Shown: in pieces, positions 45,356-53,704 of the stretch | Numbering within the stretch: position 1 is the first letter of the stretch | How the letters are laid out: each line of letters opens with the position of its first letter | Made by a program: the position numbers and the translations under genes | Assembly: GCF_013248975.1 (NCBI RefSeq) | Contig: NZ_JABRWH010000001.1 | Coordinates: 3,802,001-3,866,000 of the forward strand | Reading direction: 5' to 3' | DNA length: 64,000 nt | Source: Neobacillus endophyticus | GTDB lineage: Bacteria; Bacillota; Bacilli; Bacillales; Cytobacillaceae | Notes under the pieces: generated by a model | What the model saw: the letters and a program-made list of their open reading frames with translations, nothing else | What the model was told of the DNA's origin: nothing | The model's database searches: none

Positions 45356-46100
45356 TTCACCTATATTAACCATACAAGATTTGTCTTATTCTTTTGATGA
45401 TGGCAAACCTATTTTTCAAAACGTATCGATTGCATTAAAGCCAGGAGAATTCGTCTCAGTGATAGGCCCAAGTGGCTCAGGGAAAAGTACTTTGTTTAAA
45501 TTGATCACAGGGTTGTTGAAGCCAGATCAAGGTGATATTTTAATGGACGGCCATTCGAAAAAAAATCGACTGGGTCTTGTAGGATATATGCCTCAAAAAG
45601 ATTTGCTGCTGCCATGGAGAACGGTTTTAGAAAATGTTCTGCTGCCTTTGGAGTTAAAAAAGGAAAATAAAAAGCAGAAAATGAGTGAAATACGTGAATG
45701 GTTATCTCGGTTCGGCTTGGCAAAATATGAGAAATCCTATCCTCATGAATTATCAGGCGGTATGCGGCAGCGAGTTGCTTTTTTACGAACGATTATGACC
45801 GGCAGAGATTTGTTATTATTGGATGAGCCATTTGGTGCGCTTGATTCCATGACAAAACGGAATATGCAAAGCTGGCTACTTGGATTGTGGGGAGAGCTGA
45901 AAAAGACTGTGCTGTTCATTACACATGACTTAGAGGAAGCTTTGTTGCTAAGTGACCGGATTTATTTACTTGAGGGGACAGGTCAGCTTCAAGAGATTAA
46001 AGTAAACCTGCCACGGCCGCGCAGATCGGAACTTATCTATCAATCTGAATTTATCGAAATGAGAAAAGAACTGGAGTGGCTGATACATCATGAACATTAA
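45330..46100 (+). CDS. thiZ: Thiamin-precursor ABC transporter ATPase ThiZ
   Basis: ATPase of the formylaminopyrimidine/HMP ABC importer. Walker A GPSGSGKST, signature LSGGMRQR, Walker B LLLLDEPFGALD and H-loop FITHD are all present in about 256 residues. The start is uncertain: ATG 45330 within tenA is used; the conserved domain begins near base 45357. It overlaps thiX by 11 bases. Confidence 0.93.
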   Translation: MKGATGLSNSPILTIQDLSYSFDDGKPIFQNVSIALKPGEFVSVIGPSGSGKSTLFKLITGLLKPDQGDILMDGHSKKNRLGLVGYMPQKDLLLPWRTVLENVLLPLELKKENKKQKMSEIREWLSRFGLAKYEKSYPHELSGGMRQRVAFLRTIMTGRDLLLLDEPFGALDSMTKRNMQSWLLGLWGELKKTVLFITHDLEEALLLSDRIYLLEGTGQLQEIKVNLPRPRRSELIYQSEFIEMRKELEWLIHHEH

Positions 46101-46857
46101 ATGGAAGAAGTGGGTTTCTGATTACGGCCTGTTTGTCCTCACTGCCATTCTGATTCTTTGTCTATGGGAATGGGTTGTAAGAAGGGAGCTGATACCTGCC
46201 TTTATTTTACCAGCACCTTCAGCTATTTGGACTTCTTTGATTGATAATTGGCAGCTCTTGCTGGAAGTTCATTTGCCTGCTACTCTCGAAGAGGTTCTAA
46301 TTGGATTTGGTTTATCGCTTGCTGGAGGCCTCTTGATAGGAATCGGAATGCATTTTTCGAGGGTATTGGAAAAAATCTTGTATCCATTTCTCGTTATCTC
46401 ACAAACAATTCCGTTGATAGCGATCTCGCCGATCTTTATTATGTGGTTTGGCTACTCGATTTGGAGCAAAATTGCAGTCACGATATTAACTGCGTTTTTT
46501 CCAATTGTAGTAAGTACATATGACGGTTTGAAATCAGGCGGGATTGAGTATCAGGAATTATTGAAGACAATGGGGGCCAGCCGCTGGGGAATATTTCAAA
46601 AAGTTCAAGTGCCTATGGCCTTGCCATCCATTTTTTCAGGTTTAAAGATGTCCGTTGTTTATTGTGTAGTCGGGGCAACAATTGGAGAATGGCTGGGAGC
46701 AAGTGAAGGATTGGGATACTTCAGCCGGCGAATGTCGGGAAACCTTCAGGCAGACGCAGTGTTTGCGGCAATTTTTCTACTTTCATTATTAGGTATTATA
46801 TTATTTTTAATCATTAGCTTTATAGAAAAACAATTACTGAAAAATAATCATCGTTAA
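46090..46857 (+). CDS. thiX: Thiamin-precursor ABC transporter permease ThiX
   Basis: A 255-residue BPD-type permease with six hydrophobic helices and the EAA loop (KTMGASRWGIFQKVQVPMALP) that contacts the ATPase. It resembles the TauC/SsuC class, like other ThiX proteins. It lies between ATPase and binding protein genes. Confidence 0.93.
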   Translation: MNIKWKKWVSDYGLFVLTAILILCLWEWVVRRELIPAFILPAPSAIWTSLIDNWQLLLEVHLPATLEEVLIGFGLSLAGGLLIGIGMHFSRVLEKILYPFLVISQTIPLIAISPIFIMWFGYSIWSKIAVTILTAFFPIVVSTYDGLKSGGIEYQELLKTMGASRWGIFQKVQVPMALPSIFSGLKMSVVYCVVGATIGEWLGASEGLGYFSRRMSGNLQADAVFAAIFLLSLLGIILFLIISFIEKQLLKNNHR

Positions 46858-46882
46858 AGGATAGAAAGGAAGATTACATCCA

Positions 46883-47878
46883 ATGAAAAAGGGCTTTATC
46901 ATTTTAGCAAGTTTAATGCTGCTTTTATTAGGGGCTTGTTCAAACGGAGGTTCTAATAAAACAGCAGATTCTAGTGGGAAATTACAGAAGATCACAATCA
47001 TGCTTGACTGGTATCCAAATGCTGTTCATTCATTTCTATATACTGCACAAGAGAAAGGCTATTTTAAGAAGCAGGGATTAGATGTTACGATTCAAATGCC
47101 GGCAGATACGAGCGACCCATTGAAGCTTGTGGCAGCTGGTAAAATAGATATGGCATTCAGCTATCAGCCTGAACTTTTAATCGCACGTGGTGAGAATATC
47201 CCGGTTCGTTCGTTCGCAGCAATCGTTCGCCATCCGCTAAACCAGTTAATGGTTCCAACAGATAGCGCGATTCATTCACCTAAAGATTTAGCAGGAAAAA
47301 CTGTTGGATATCCATCCATGGATTTAGATGAAGACATTATTCATACGATGGTTAAAACAGATGGCGGCGATCCAAGTAAAGTCAAAATGGTAGATGTCGG
47401 ATGGGATTTGATTCCGGCCATGGCAACGAAAAAAACAAATGGTTTAATAGGTGGATATATTAACCATGAGAAGTTGCTGTTAGATAAAGAGGGTCATCCA
47501 ATGCGCACATTCAATCCTGCAGATTATGGTGTTCCAAATTATTATGAACTAGTATTGGTCGGCAGCGATCAGGAACTAAAAACAAAACCGGAAGTGTTTA
47601 AAAAGTTCATGACAGCCATAAGAGAAGGGCAAAAATATGTTACTGCCCACCCAACAGAAGGCTTAACAATCTTAATGAACCATGAAGACAAATCATCACC
47701 GCTCCAAAAAGACGTCGAAACCAAAAGCCTGCAAATCTTGCTTCCATTAATGGACGCCAAAGACAAACCATTCGGCTACCAAGACCCATCCACATGGGAC
47801 AAAGTCGCCCAATGGCTAAAAAACAGCAAAATCATCAAACAAAACATAAAAGCATCCGACGCCTACATCAATTTCTAA
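46883..47878 (+). CDS. thiY: Thiamin-precursor ABC transporter binding lipoprotein ThiY
   Basis: A 331-residue lipoprotein with signal peptide and lipobox LGAC (Cys19), then the NMT1/THI5-like periplasmic-binding fold (ITIMLDWYPNAVHSFLYTAQ and KGYFKKQGLDV). It binds formylaminopyrimidine or HMP outside the membrane. The last about 200 coding bases are 69 % A+C, unlike the roughly 52 % near the start of the gene. The element at 47890 begins 11 bases after the stop. Confidence 0.93.
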   Translation: MKKGFIILASLMLLLLGACSNGGSNKTADSSGKLQKITIMLDWYPNAVHSFLYTAQEKGYFKKQGLDVTIQMPADTSDPLKLVAAGKIDMAFSYQPELLIARGENIPVRSFAAIVRHPLNQLMVPTDSAIHSPKDLAGKTVGYPSMDLDEDIIHTMVKTDGGDPSKVKMVDVGWDLIPAMATKKTNGLIGGYINHEKLLLDKEGHPMRTFNPADYGVPNYYELVLVGSDQELKTKPEVFKKFMTAIREGQKYVTAHPTEGLTILMNHEDKSSPLQKDVETKSLQILLPLMDAKDKPFGYQDPSTWDKVAQWLKNSKIIKQNIKASDAYINF

Positions 47879-47889
47879 CGCAACTGAAT

Positions 47890-47944
47890 GGTGTCAGGCA
47901 CCAAAGAAAGACATTTTTAAGTTTTTGTCCATATAAGGTGGACA
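47890..47944 (+). repeat. Full element copy (locus 5) after thiY
   Basis: GGTGTCAGGCACC at 47890-47902, 23-base spacer with AAAGACA, second palindrome (degenerate TGTCC..GGACA) at 47926-47944: 55 bp. Left 180 bases 69 % A+C (47701-47880), right 180 bases 67 % G+T (47941-48120). Confidence 0.85.
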
Positions 47945-47989
47945 CAGTATTTACCAGTTTGGTTGTTTTAAATTTAATAGGGTAGTTTT

Positions 47990-48024
47990 AAAGCTAGGCG
48001 TCATGGAGAGGCGCCTAGCTTTTG
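47990..48024. terminator. Terminator between thiY and the small minus-strand gene
   Basis: AAAGCTAGGCG and CGCCTAGCTTT form an 11-bp stem with a T run on the plus side. As after hutG, the element lies between the stop codon and this terminator. Confidence 0.85.
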
Positions 48025-48086
48025 TATTTTATTTGTGTTTTGGTGGTATGAGGTGTGTTCTACTTTTTGGATGTTAATGGGCAGGT

Positions 48087-48278
48087 TTAGATTCCGCTTT
48101 TTTCAAAGTTTAAAAAGTATTGTCGGTAGAGCCATTTTTCAAATGGGATTTTGTGAAGATTAGGGAAGATTGCTTTTGCGGCATCGCTTGTGTAAAAATT
48201 TGCCATTTTTTCAATATAATCATCATCAAGCATTGGTGAAGGCACGATCATCTGACTATCTCGAACTAGTTCTAACAT
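48087..48278 (-). CDS. Hypothetical 63-residue protein
   Basis: Not recognised. ATG 48278 has GGGAGTGG at 6 bases upstream. The product is acidic and aromatic (YIEKMANFYTSDAAKAIFPN, WLYRQYFLNF) without membrane segment. Its 3' half lies in the G+T-rich flank of the locus 5 element. It is short enough that a truncated gene is possible. Confidence 0.55.
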   Translation of the reverse strand: MLELVRDSQMIVPSPMLDDDYIEKMANFYTSDAAKAIFPNLHKIPFEKWLYRQYFLNFEKSGI

Positions 48279-48579
48279 AATGGTCCACTCCCTATTCTTT
48301 AATCATTTGAAATAGAAAACTATGGAACTATGATGACAAAATAGATTTATTTTTTTATATTTTAACAATTTTATGACTTTATTTAAAAATAAAAATATTG
48401 ACTTGGATTTCTCTTTATCGACATCGTTCAATAATGAGTTAAAGATGAAAGATATTTTTTTAAAACATAAAAACTATTTCTGTCGAAATGGACAGAAAAG
48501 TTTATGATAGACAGAGAGTTAAAGAGGAATTTTGTAGATGATTAATATGAAGTTGAATAGACGATTAAAAGATTAAAAA
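48279..48579. other. 301-base AT-rich spacer
   Basis: No gene seen. It holds the upstream region of the 63-residue protein gene and a 20-base inverted repeat at 48478-48497 (TTCTGTC and GACAGAA arms around 6 bases), which could be an operator. Confidence 0.4.
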
Positions 48580-48622
48580 AAATCGCTTGGGGTGTGCAGT
48601 TTACAAATCTCCCAAGCGATTT
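48580..48622 (-). terminator. Terminator of the DHA2 exporter gene
   Basis: AAATCGCTTGGG and CCCAAGCGATTT form a 12-bp stem followed on the minus strand by eight T, 3 bases after the exporter stop. Confidence 0.92.
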
Positions 48623-48625
48623 ATA

Positions 48626-50077
48626 TTAATGATGTCTGAATGAAACTTTTGCTTTATATAGGCGCCATCCGGTTAATGCAGCACATATTAAACAAATGGA
48701 TGCGGAACCAATGAAAACCGTATGCATTCCTTCAATAAAAATGTCAGGGCGGTTAGCAATCAATCCAGTGACCCGATAGCCAGCTCTTGCGCTCATAACA
48801 GAGAAAAGGGTGGTAGTCGCTGCAGAGATCCCCACAACCATACCCAAATTTCGGATAAGGGCATTTACACTTCCCGCAATACCGAGCTGAAACTTTGGAA
48901 CAGTTGACATGACTAAAGAATTGTTAGGTGATTGGAACAAACCGCTGCCAAGACCTAACATGGCAACATACAATCCTACTAAAATAATTGAACTTTCATC
49001 CCCCAGATTGGCTAAACCAATCTGGGCAATGACCATAACGATCAAGCCGATAAATGTTAACAGCTCAGAGCCGATTTTATCAGACCATGCACCGCTGAGA
49101 GGTGCAACTATTGCCATTGTAATTGGAAAAAGCATTAACAATAATCCGGCGCTCATAGGAGAAAGATGTAAAATATTTTGTGTATAAAATGGTGCAATAA
49201 TATTAAAACAGAAGTTAGCAACGAACATGAGAAAGCCACATAAAATGCTCAATGAAAATAAGGGATTTTTAAATAACGACAAATGTAACATAGGTTCTGC
49301 CTTTTTGGATTCTACCACCAAAAATACGACAAGGGAGATGGCAGAAATGATAAAGGCTGTGACAATACGATAATCTTGATAGCCAGCCTGCTGACCTAGC
49401 AATAATCCTGCAAAAAGAGAAATGATAAATAAAATAAACAGTAGTGTTCCTGCGCTGTCTATTGTTGCTTTTACAAAAGTCATGTCTTTGGGCAGCATTC
49501 TCCATCCGAACGCTATAGCTATGACTCCAATAGGAACATTCACCCAAAAAATATACTCCCAGCCAAAAGCTGAAATAAGTAAACCGCCCAAACTCGGACC
49601 GGCAATACTACCTAGTGAAACGAAGGTTCCGATAAGGCCTAATGCCTTTCCACGTTCTCTTGCCGGAAATATTTCAGTTATTATTCCCTGACTATTGGCC
49701 ATCGTCATGGATGATCCTAATGCCTGTACAAGCCTGGAAATAACAAGCAATGCCAGATTATGACTTAAACCACAAAAAAGGGAGCCGATGATGAATATGA
49801 TGGTCCCGATTTTAAATATGCGAATTTTACCAACGATATCACCTAATTTACCAAAAAATAGGATTAATGTACAAATAGCAATTAAATAGCTGCTGACAAC
49901 CCATTCAGTTTTGGCAATCGGGAGATTTAAATTTTTCGAGATAACAGGAAGAGCAATATTGACAATACTTGCATCCAGGGTGGACATAAACGTAAAAATA
50001 TTTAAAATCACAAGGATGGCCCATCTTTTTTTCTGAATGGCCTGATCATCCTGGTAGGTTTTAGCCTGTGAATTCAA
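48626..50077 (-). CDS. MFS multidrug exporter, DHA2 (14-helix) family
   Basis: A 483-residue drug:proton antiporter with about 14 hydrophobic helices. N-terminal DASIVNIALP (motif D1 region), KLGDIVGKIRIFKIG (motif A) and the antiporter motif C SIAGPSLGG are present. It diverges from a marR gene, and two near-identical palindromes lie between them, so it is likely repressed by that MarR protein and induced by its ligand. Confidence 0.93.
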   Translation of the reverse strand: MNSQAKTYQDDQAIQKKRWAILVILNIFTFMSTLDASIVNIALPVISKNLNLPIAKTEWVVSSYLIAICTLILFFGKLGDIVGKIRIFKIGTIIFIIGSLFCGLSHNLALLVISRLVQALGSSMTMANSQGIITEIFPARERGKALGLIGTFVSLGSIAGPSLGGLLISAFGWEYIFWVNVPIGVIAIAFGWRMLPKDMTFVKATIDSAGTLLFILFIISLFAGLLLGQQAGYQDYRIVTAFIISAISLVVFLVVESKKAEPMLHLSLFKNPLFSLSILCGFLMFVANFCFNIIAPFYTQNILHLSPMSAGLLLMLFPITMAIVAPLSGAWSDKIGSELLTFIGLIVMVIAQIGLANLGDESSIILVGLYVAMLGLGSGLFQSPNNSLVMSTVPKFQLGIAGSVNALIRNLGMVVGISAATTTLFSVMSARAGYRVTGLIANRPDIFIEGMHTVFIGSASICLICAALTGWRLYKAKVSFRHH

Positions 50078-50097
50078 GTTAGCACCTCATTTTCTTA

Positions 50098-50115
50098 TAG
50101 TTGCGAACGCAACTA
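50098..50115. promoter_or_regulatory. MarR operator candidate 1
   Basis: TAGTTGCGAACGCAACTA, a perfect palindrome 20 bases upstream of the exporter start. Confidence 0.75.
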
Positions 50116-50144
50116 TTTTATAACTTTAATAGTGTATCTTAATT

Positions 50145-50162
50145 TAGTTGCGCCTGCAACTA
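50145..50162. promoter_or_regulatory. MarR operator candidate 2
   Basis: TAGTTGCGCCTGCAACTA, the same arms as site 1 with a changed centre, 47 bases from it (start to start) and 46 bases before the marR start. Confidence 0.75.
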
Positions 50163-50208
50163 AATTACTGTAAAATTTTTTTAGTTAAAAAAATAAATGA
50201 GGTTCGAA

Positions 50209-50631
50209 ATGAAAAGAAAACCGATTGGTAAATTGATTTCACTTATATACCGCCAAAACCAAAAAATGATTAGTAAAAAATTAAAGGCATATCAAATTGG
50301 TGGCGGAGGGCAGCATAGCTTTTTAATCGAAATTGTCAAACAACCTGGGATCAACCAGGATCAGCTAACCACAGAGTTAAAATTTGATAAAGCAACAACC
50401 GCCCGAGCTATTAAAAAACTAGAGGAAGCTGGCTATATCACACGTAAGATTGATGAAAAAGACCGCCGATCTTTTCAACTTTTTCCTACAGCTAAAGGGC
50501 TGGAGTTTTATCCTGTTTTAATGGATATTTTAAAAACTTCCAACCACTCATTAACTTTGCAATTAACGGACGAGGAAAAAGACCAGTTGATTTATTTACT
50601 GCAAAAATTAACGTTTAGTGACCATGATTAA
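50209..50631 (+). CDS. MarR-family repressor
   Basis: A 140-residue winged-helix regulator with the recognition region DQLTTELKFDKATTARAIKKLEEAGYI and the wing KDRRSFQLFPT. ATG 50209 follows GAGGTT; an ATG at 50197 is possible. It is divergent from the DHA2 exporter and upstream of a metallo-beta-lactamase fold gene, 10-30 bases away, which may be co-regulated. Confidence 0.94.
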   Translation: MKRKPIGKLISLIYRQNQKMISKKLKAYQIGGGGQHSFLIEIVKQPGINQDQLTTELKFDKATTARAIKKLEEAGYITRKIDEKDRRSFQLFPTAKGLEFYPVLMDILKTSNHSLTLQLTDEEKDQLIYLLQKLTFSDHD

Positions 50632-50661
50632 ACCGGTTATATGGAAGGGGAAGTAAATCAA

Positions 50662-51471
50662 ATGATGATGTATCAAAAAAACAATGTAACTGTTTTTCAA
50701 AGTGCTTTATTTCAATTGAATTCTACGATTGTTGTTACAGATGACATCGTATTAGTGACAGATCCTGGCTATCTTCCTCAAGAAATAGAAGTGCAAAAGA
50801 AATTTGTAGAGAATATTAAAGGGGACAGACCGGTTTATTTGTTTTTTACCCATTCGGATTTCGACCATATTGTTGGCTATGGTGCATTTCCAGGGGCTAA
50901 AACCATAGCAAGTAAAGAATTTGTGGAAAGTCCTTTAAAAGAAGCACAGCTACATGATGTGATAAAATTCGATGATGAATTTTATATAACTCGTCCATAT
51001 GAAGTAGAATATCCTAAGATTGATTGTGTCATTCGGAAAGATGGAGAGAAATTAATCGTAGGGAAGACGGAGATTACGTTTTATCATGGTTTAGGCCATA
51101 ATCATGACGGCTTAATAGCTGTTGTAGAATCACTGGATCTAGTGATAGCCGGTGATTATCTCTCAGACGTTGAATTTCCGTTTGTTTATTACAGTTATGC
51201 TGAATATGAAAAAACATTGGACACTTTTAAAAAGTTGTTATCAGAAGAAAGACCTCTCACCTTGATCACCAGCCACGGAAACGTAACTGAAGACCAACAA
51301 GAGATCCAAAAACGGATCAACGACTCAGAAGAGTATTTAACACTCGTTGAAAACGGCGGATCCTCTGAAGAATTTCAGCAATTTCTGAACGCGAAAGGCT
51401 ATCGCTTTCTAACCAATCTAAAAGCACGTCACGAGGACAATTTACGAGTTAAGGTGTCAGGCACCATGTGA
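50662..51471 (+). CDS. Metallo-beta-lactamase fold hydrolase
   Basis: A 269-residue protein with the zinc motif THSDFDHIVG and later histidines (HNHDG, GDYLSD, SHGN) of the fold. It follows marR and may share its transcript, suggesting hydrolytic detoxification; substrate unknown. ATG 50662 is used (50641, 50665 and 50668 are alternatives) after GGAAGGGG. The last codons, VSGTM and the stop, come from the dispersed element, and the 3' 180 bases are 62 % A+C. Confidence 0.88.
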   Translation: MMMYQKNNVTVFQSALFQLNSTIVVTDDIVLVTDPGYLPQEIEVQKKFVENIKGDRPVYLFFTHSDFDHIVGYGAFPGAKTIASKEFVESPLKEAQLHDVIKFDDEFYITRPYEVEYPKIDCVIRKDGEKLIVGKTEITFYHGLGHNHDGLIAVVESLDLVIAGDYLSDVEFPFVYYSYAEYEKTLDTFKKLLSEERPLTLITSHGNVTEDQQEIQKRINDSEEYLTLVENGGSSEEFQQFLNAKGYRFLTNLKARHEDNLRVKVSGTM

Positions 51472-51495
51472 ATTATTCACATGGTGCCTGACATT
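51453..51495. repeat. Head-to-head element pair (locus 6) fusing two gene ends
   Basis: GGTGTCAGGCACC (51453-51465) is followed by CATGTGAATTATTCACATG-type centre and the inverse GGTGCCTGACATT, giving a 43-base near-perfect hairpin. It encodes VSGTM plus stop of the metallo-beta-lactamase gene on one strand and MSGTM plus stop of tgl on the other. The second palindrome of the 55-bp unit is missing. G+T is 75 % over 51541-51600 on the right. Confidence 0.85.
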
Positions 51496-52214
51496 GTTAA
51501 ATAATGGGGTCTTGTGATAATCCTCATGAGGTATGCGGAATTTTTGGGGGCGGGTTTTCGTTTTTTGTTTAGGAAGTTAATGATGGTGCTGGCACCACGG
51601 ATGCCTATACCGTGGCCAAAGTATTCGTCGTCACCAAAGTAGATGACGTTTTCGGCACGCCAATGGGGTTGTTTTGGGTCAAAATCGGGATTGTTGAAGT
51701 GAAGTACATCACCAGGAATGAAATCATCGCCATATTTCTGGTAAAGCGGGAGATCTTCGTCAAACTGCCAATCCATTAAATAAAGCCCGCTGAAAAGGAC
51801 ATTAAACCTTTCGCTTCCAATTGAATAGAGAAACGCAATATATAAAACAATAGCAACTGCTGTGGAACATTCAAACGCATAAAGCTTTCCGTTTTTTAAA
51901 ATGTCAAGTATCGCTGTTGAAGGGTCAACATCAGGTCTTATTAAAAAACCGCCGTTGCTTAACCGGTTCCAATATTTTTTATTGCAAAATGCATAGGTAA
52001 AAGTAGTAAACTTAGCTCCGCTCTTATTCAGTTCTCTTGCTGCTCTCATGGTATTGCGTCGGAACAATAGTTCAAATTTTAATTGTTCGAGTGTAAGATA
52101 CTCGTATTTTTCATTAAAAGATGTCATTAGTTTAATAATGTTAGTTTCTTCTTTATTAGAAACTTTTTTCGCTAGTTCCTCCCATTTGACAATTTGATGA
52201 TCAATGACAATCAT
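51477..52214 (-). CDS. tgl: Protein-glutamine gamma-glutamyltransferase (spore coat transglutaminase)
   Basis: Cross-links spore coat proteins by epsilon-(gamma-glutamyl)lysine bonds in late sporulation. The 245-residue length equals that of B. subtilis Tgl, and the catalytic Cys is in YAFECSTA with the conserved SGAKFTTF, GDVLHFNNPDFDP and FGHGIGI regions. ATG 52214 follows GGAGGTACAAA. The terminal MSGTM and stop codon are element-derived, so the tail differs from the family. Its presence shows a spore former. Confidence 0.93.
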   Translation of the reverse strand: MIVIDHQIVKWEELAKKVSNKEETNIIKLMTSFNEKYEYLTLEQLKFELLFRRNTMRAARELNKSGAKFTTFTYAFCNKKYWNRLSNGGFLIRPDVDPSTAILDILKNGKLYAFECSTAVAIVLYIAFLYSIGSERFNVLFSGLYLMDWQFDEDLPLYQKYGDDFIPGDVLHFNNPDFDPKQPHWRAENVIYFGDDEYFGHGIGIRGASTIINFLNKKRKPAPKNSAYLMRIITRPHYLTMSGTM

Positions 52215-52280
52215 TTTGTACCTCCATTTGTAAAGAGTCACTTCCTTCTATAAAAATATGTAGCAACCTAGAATATAATC

Positions 52281-52307
52281 CAAAAAAAAGCTGGGATTCC
52301 CAGCTTA
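52281..52307 (-). terminator. Terminator of the MFS gene
   Basis: AAGCTGGG and CCCAGCTT form an 8-bp stem with eight T on the minus strand. It overlaps the stop codon. Confidence 0.88.
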
Positions 52308-53537
52308 ACTCGAAACACTGTTCGTATAAACAGTATTTTTATGTTTTTTAAATTTTAAATACATGATCAGGAAAACAATGGCACTGCTGAATCGAAGGGT
52401 AGTGCTGATATACATAGAAAGATGAATTCCTGTTTCCTGAAGCAGCCAAACTCCAATTTGCGGGGCAATGAAAGCCACAATAGATAACAACACATTATAC
52501 GTAGTAATACAGTACGTTCTTTTTTCAGGTGGTGATTGCTCTAATAATAGATTGAATAAGATAAGTGTTGTTCCAGACACAAAAAAGCCTGAAGACATTT
52601 GTACTAATGTTAAGTAAAAGGGATTGGTTGATATAACAGTTAATGCTGGAGCAATCGCCATACCCACTGCAATCCAGAAAAATATTAACGTATTTGATTT
52701 CTTATCTGCCCACTTTTTCCATAATGGGAATGTAAATATTTGTACTAATTGGTTTCCAACTGAAAAAATACTGATCCAAAGCAAAGTGGCATGGGCATAC
52801 TTGATATTATAAATGTTGAATAAACCCCAAACCATTTGCCAGGAAAAATTAAAACACAATGCGGCAAACAGAAACCATTTGTATCCATAGTCTTTAAAGA
52901 TGCTCCAATCCATAAATGTTTTCTTTTGCTCAGTATTTGATTTTGACTTCACAGGAGTCTCCCTGTGTTTCATTAAGAAAAATACTTCTAATAGTCCAAA
53001 CAGAAATGCACATAAAAATAAAAGTTGATATGTTCCTACATGATTTGTTTGATTTTTCATTACGATCCCAATGACTAACATGGAAATCATTCCAACTATT
53101 GTTAATAAACGATTTCTGTCACTGAAAAATGCTCCTCGGCGTTCTTCATCAATCATTCCGCTAATTAATGTTTGCCATCCGATCGTTGAAATCGTTCCAG
53201 GTATGTTCATTAATCCGATCATGATTAAAAAAACCCAAGCCTGAAATGATGGCGGAATAAGCACAACTCCTATCAGCAGTAAAAACATCGCCCTTGCCAA
53301 AAAAACCGTTAATGCAATCATTTTCTTTTGCTGTTCCAATCGATTTAATAGGATTGCAGCCGGTATCGTTACGATCAAAGTTACTAAAGGGGGCAAAGAG
53401 CTGATTAATCCGACTTGATAATTGCTGGCGCCAAGAACGGAGATCGCGTAAATGGGGAAATAATTACTTGCTAAGTTTACAGCAATTACTGAAACCATAC
53501 CATGATAAATACTAATTTTTTCATTATAGGTGCGCAT
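52305..53537 (-). CDS. MFS transporter (12-helix)
   Basis: A 410-residue membrane protein with about 12 hydrophobic helices. Features are GASNYQVGLISSLPPLVTLI near helix 2 and EERRGAFFSDRNRLL in the central loop of the first half, typical of uncharacterised Bacillus MFS proteins. ATG 53537 is 5 bases after GGTGG; ATG 53549 is an alternative. Substrate unknown. Confidence 0.85.
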   Translation of the reverse strand: MRTYNEKISIYHGMVSVIAVNLASNYFPIYAISVLGASNYQVGLISSLPPLVTLIVTIPAAILLNRLEQQKKMIALTVFLARAMFLLLIGVVLIPPSFQAWVFLIMIGLMNIPGTISTIGWQTLISGMIDEERRGAFFSDRNRLLTIVGMISMLVIGIVMKNQTNHVGTYQLLFLCAFLFGLLEVFFLMKHRETPVKSKSNTEQKKTFMDWSIFKDYGYKWFLFAALCFNFSWQMVWGLFNIYNIKYAHATLLWISIFSVGNQLVQIFTFPLWKKWADKKSNTLIFFWIAVGMAIAPALTVISTNPFYLTLVQMSSGFFVSGTTLILFNLLLEQSPPEKRTYCITTYNVLLSIVAFIAPQIGVWLLQETGIHLSMYISTTLRFSSAIVFLIMYLKFKKHKNTVYTNSVSS

Positions 53538-53704
53538 GTTATCCACCATTTCCTTAGTAATCTACAAAATTATTATACATTTTATATTGTTTCACACAAT
53601 CAATACTTTTTTGAGAAAATAAAAGCAAGCAGTCATCAATTTTTTCACGGACTTAATAGGTGGTATAATATGTTTTATAAAAACGCAGGAAGGTTGTGTC
53701 TGTT

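Noticed and set aside
29880..51600. Composition shifts explained by horizontal transfer of single genes
   Set aside because: The shift occurs inside genes, within about 150-300 bases of an element, changes sign across the element and leaves conserved motifs unchanged.
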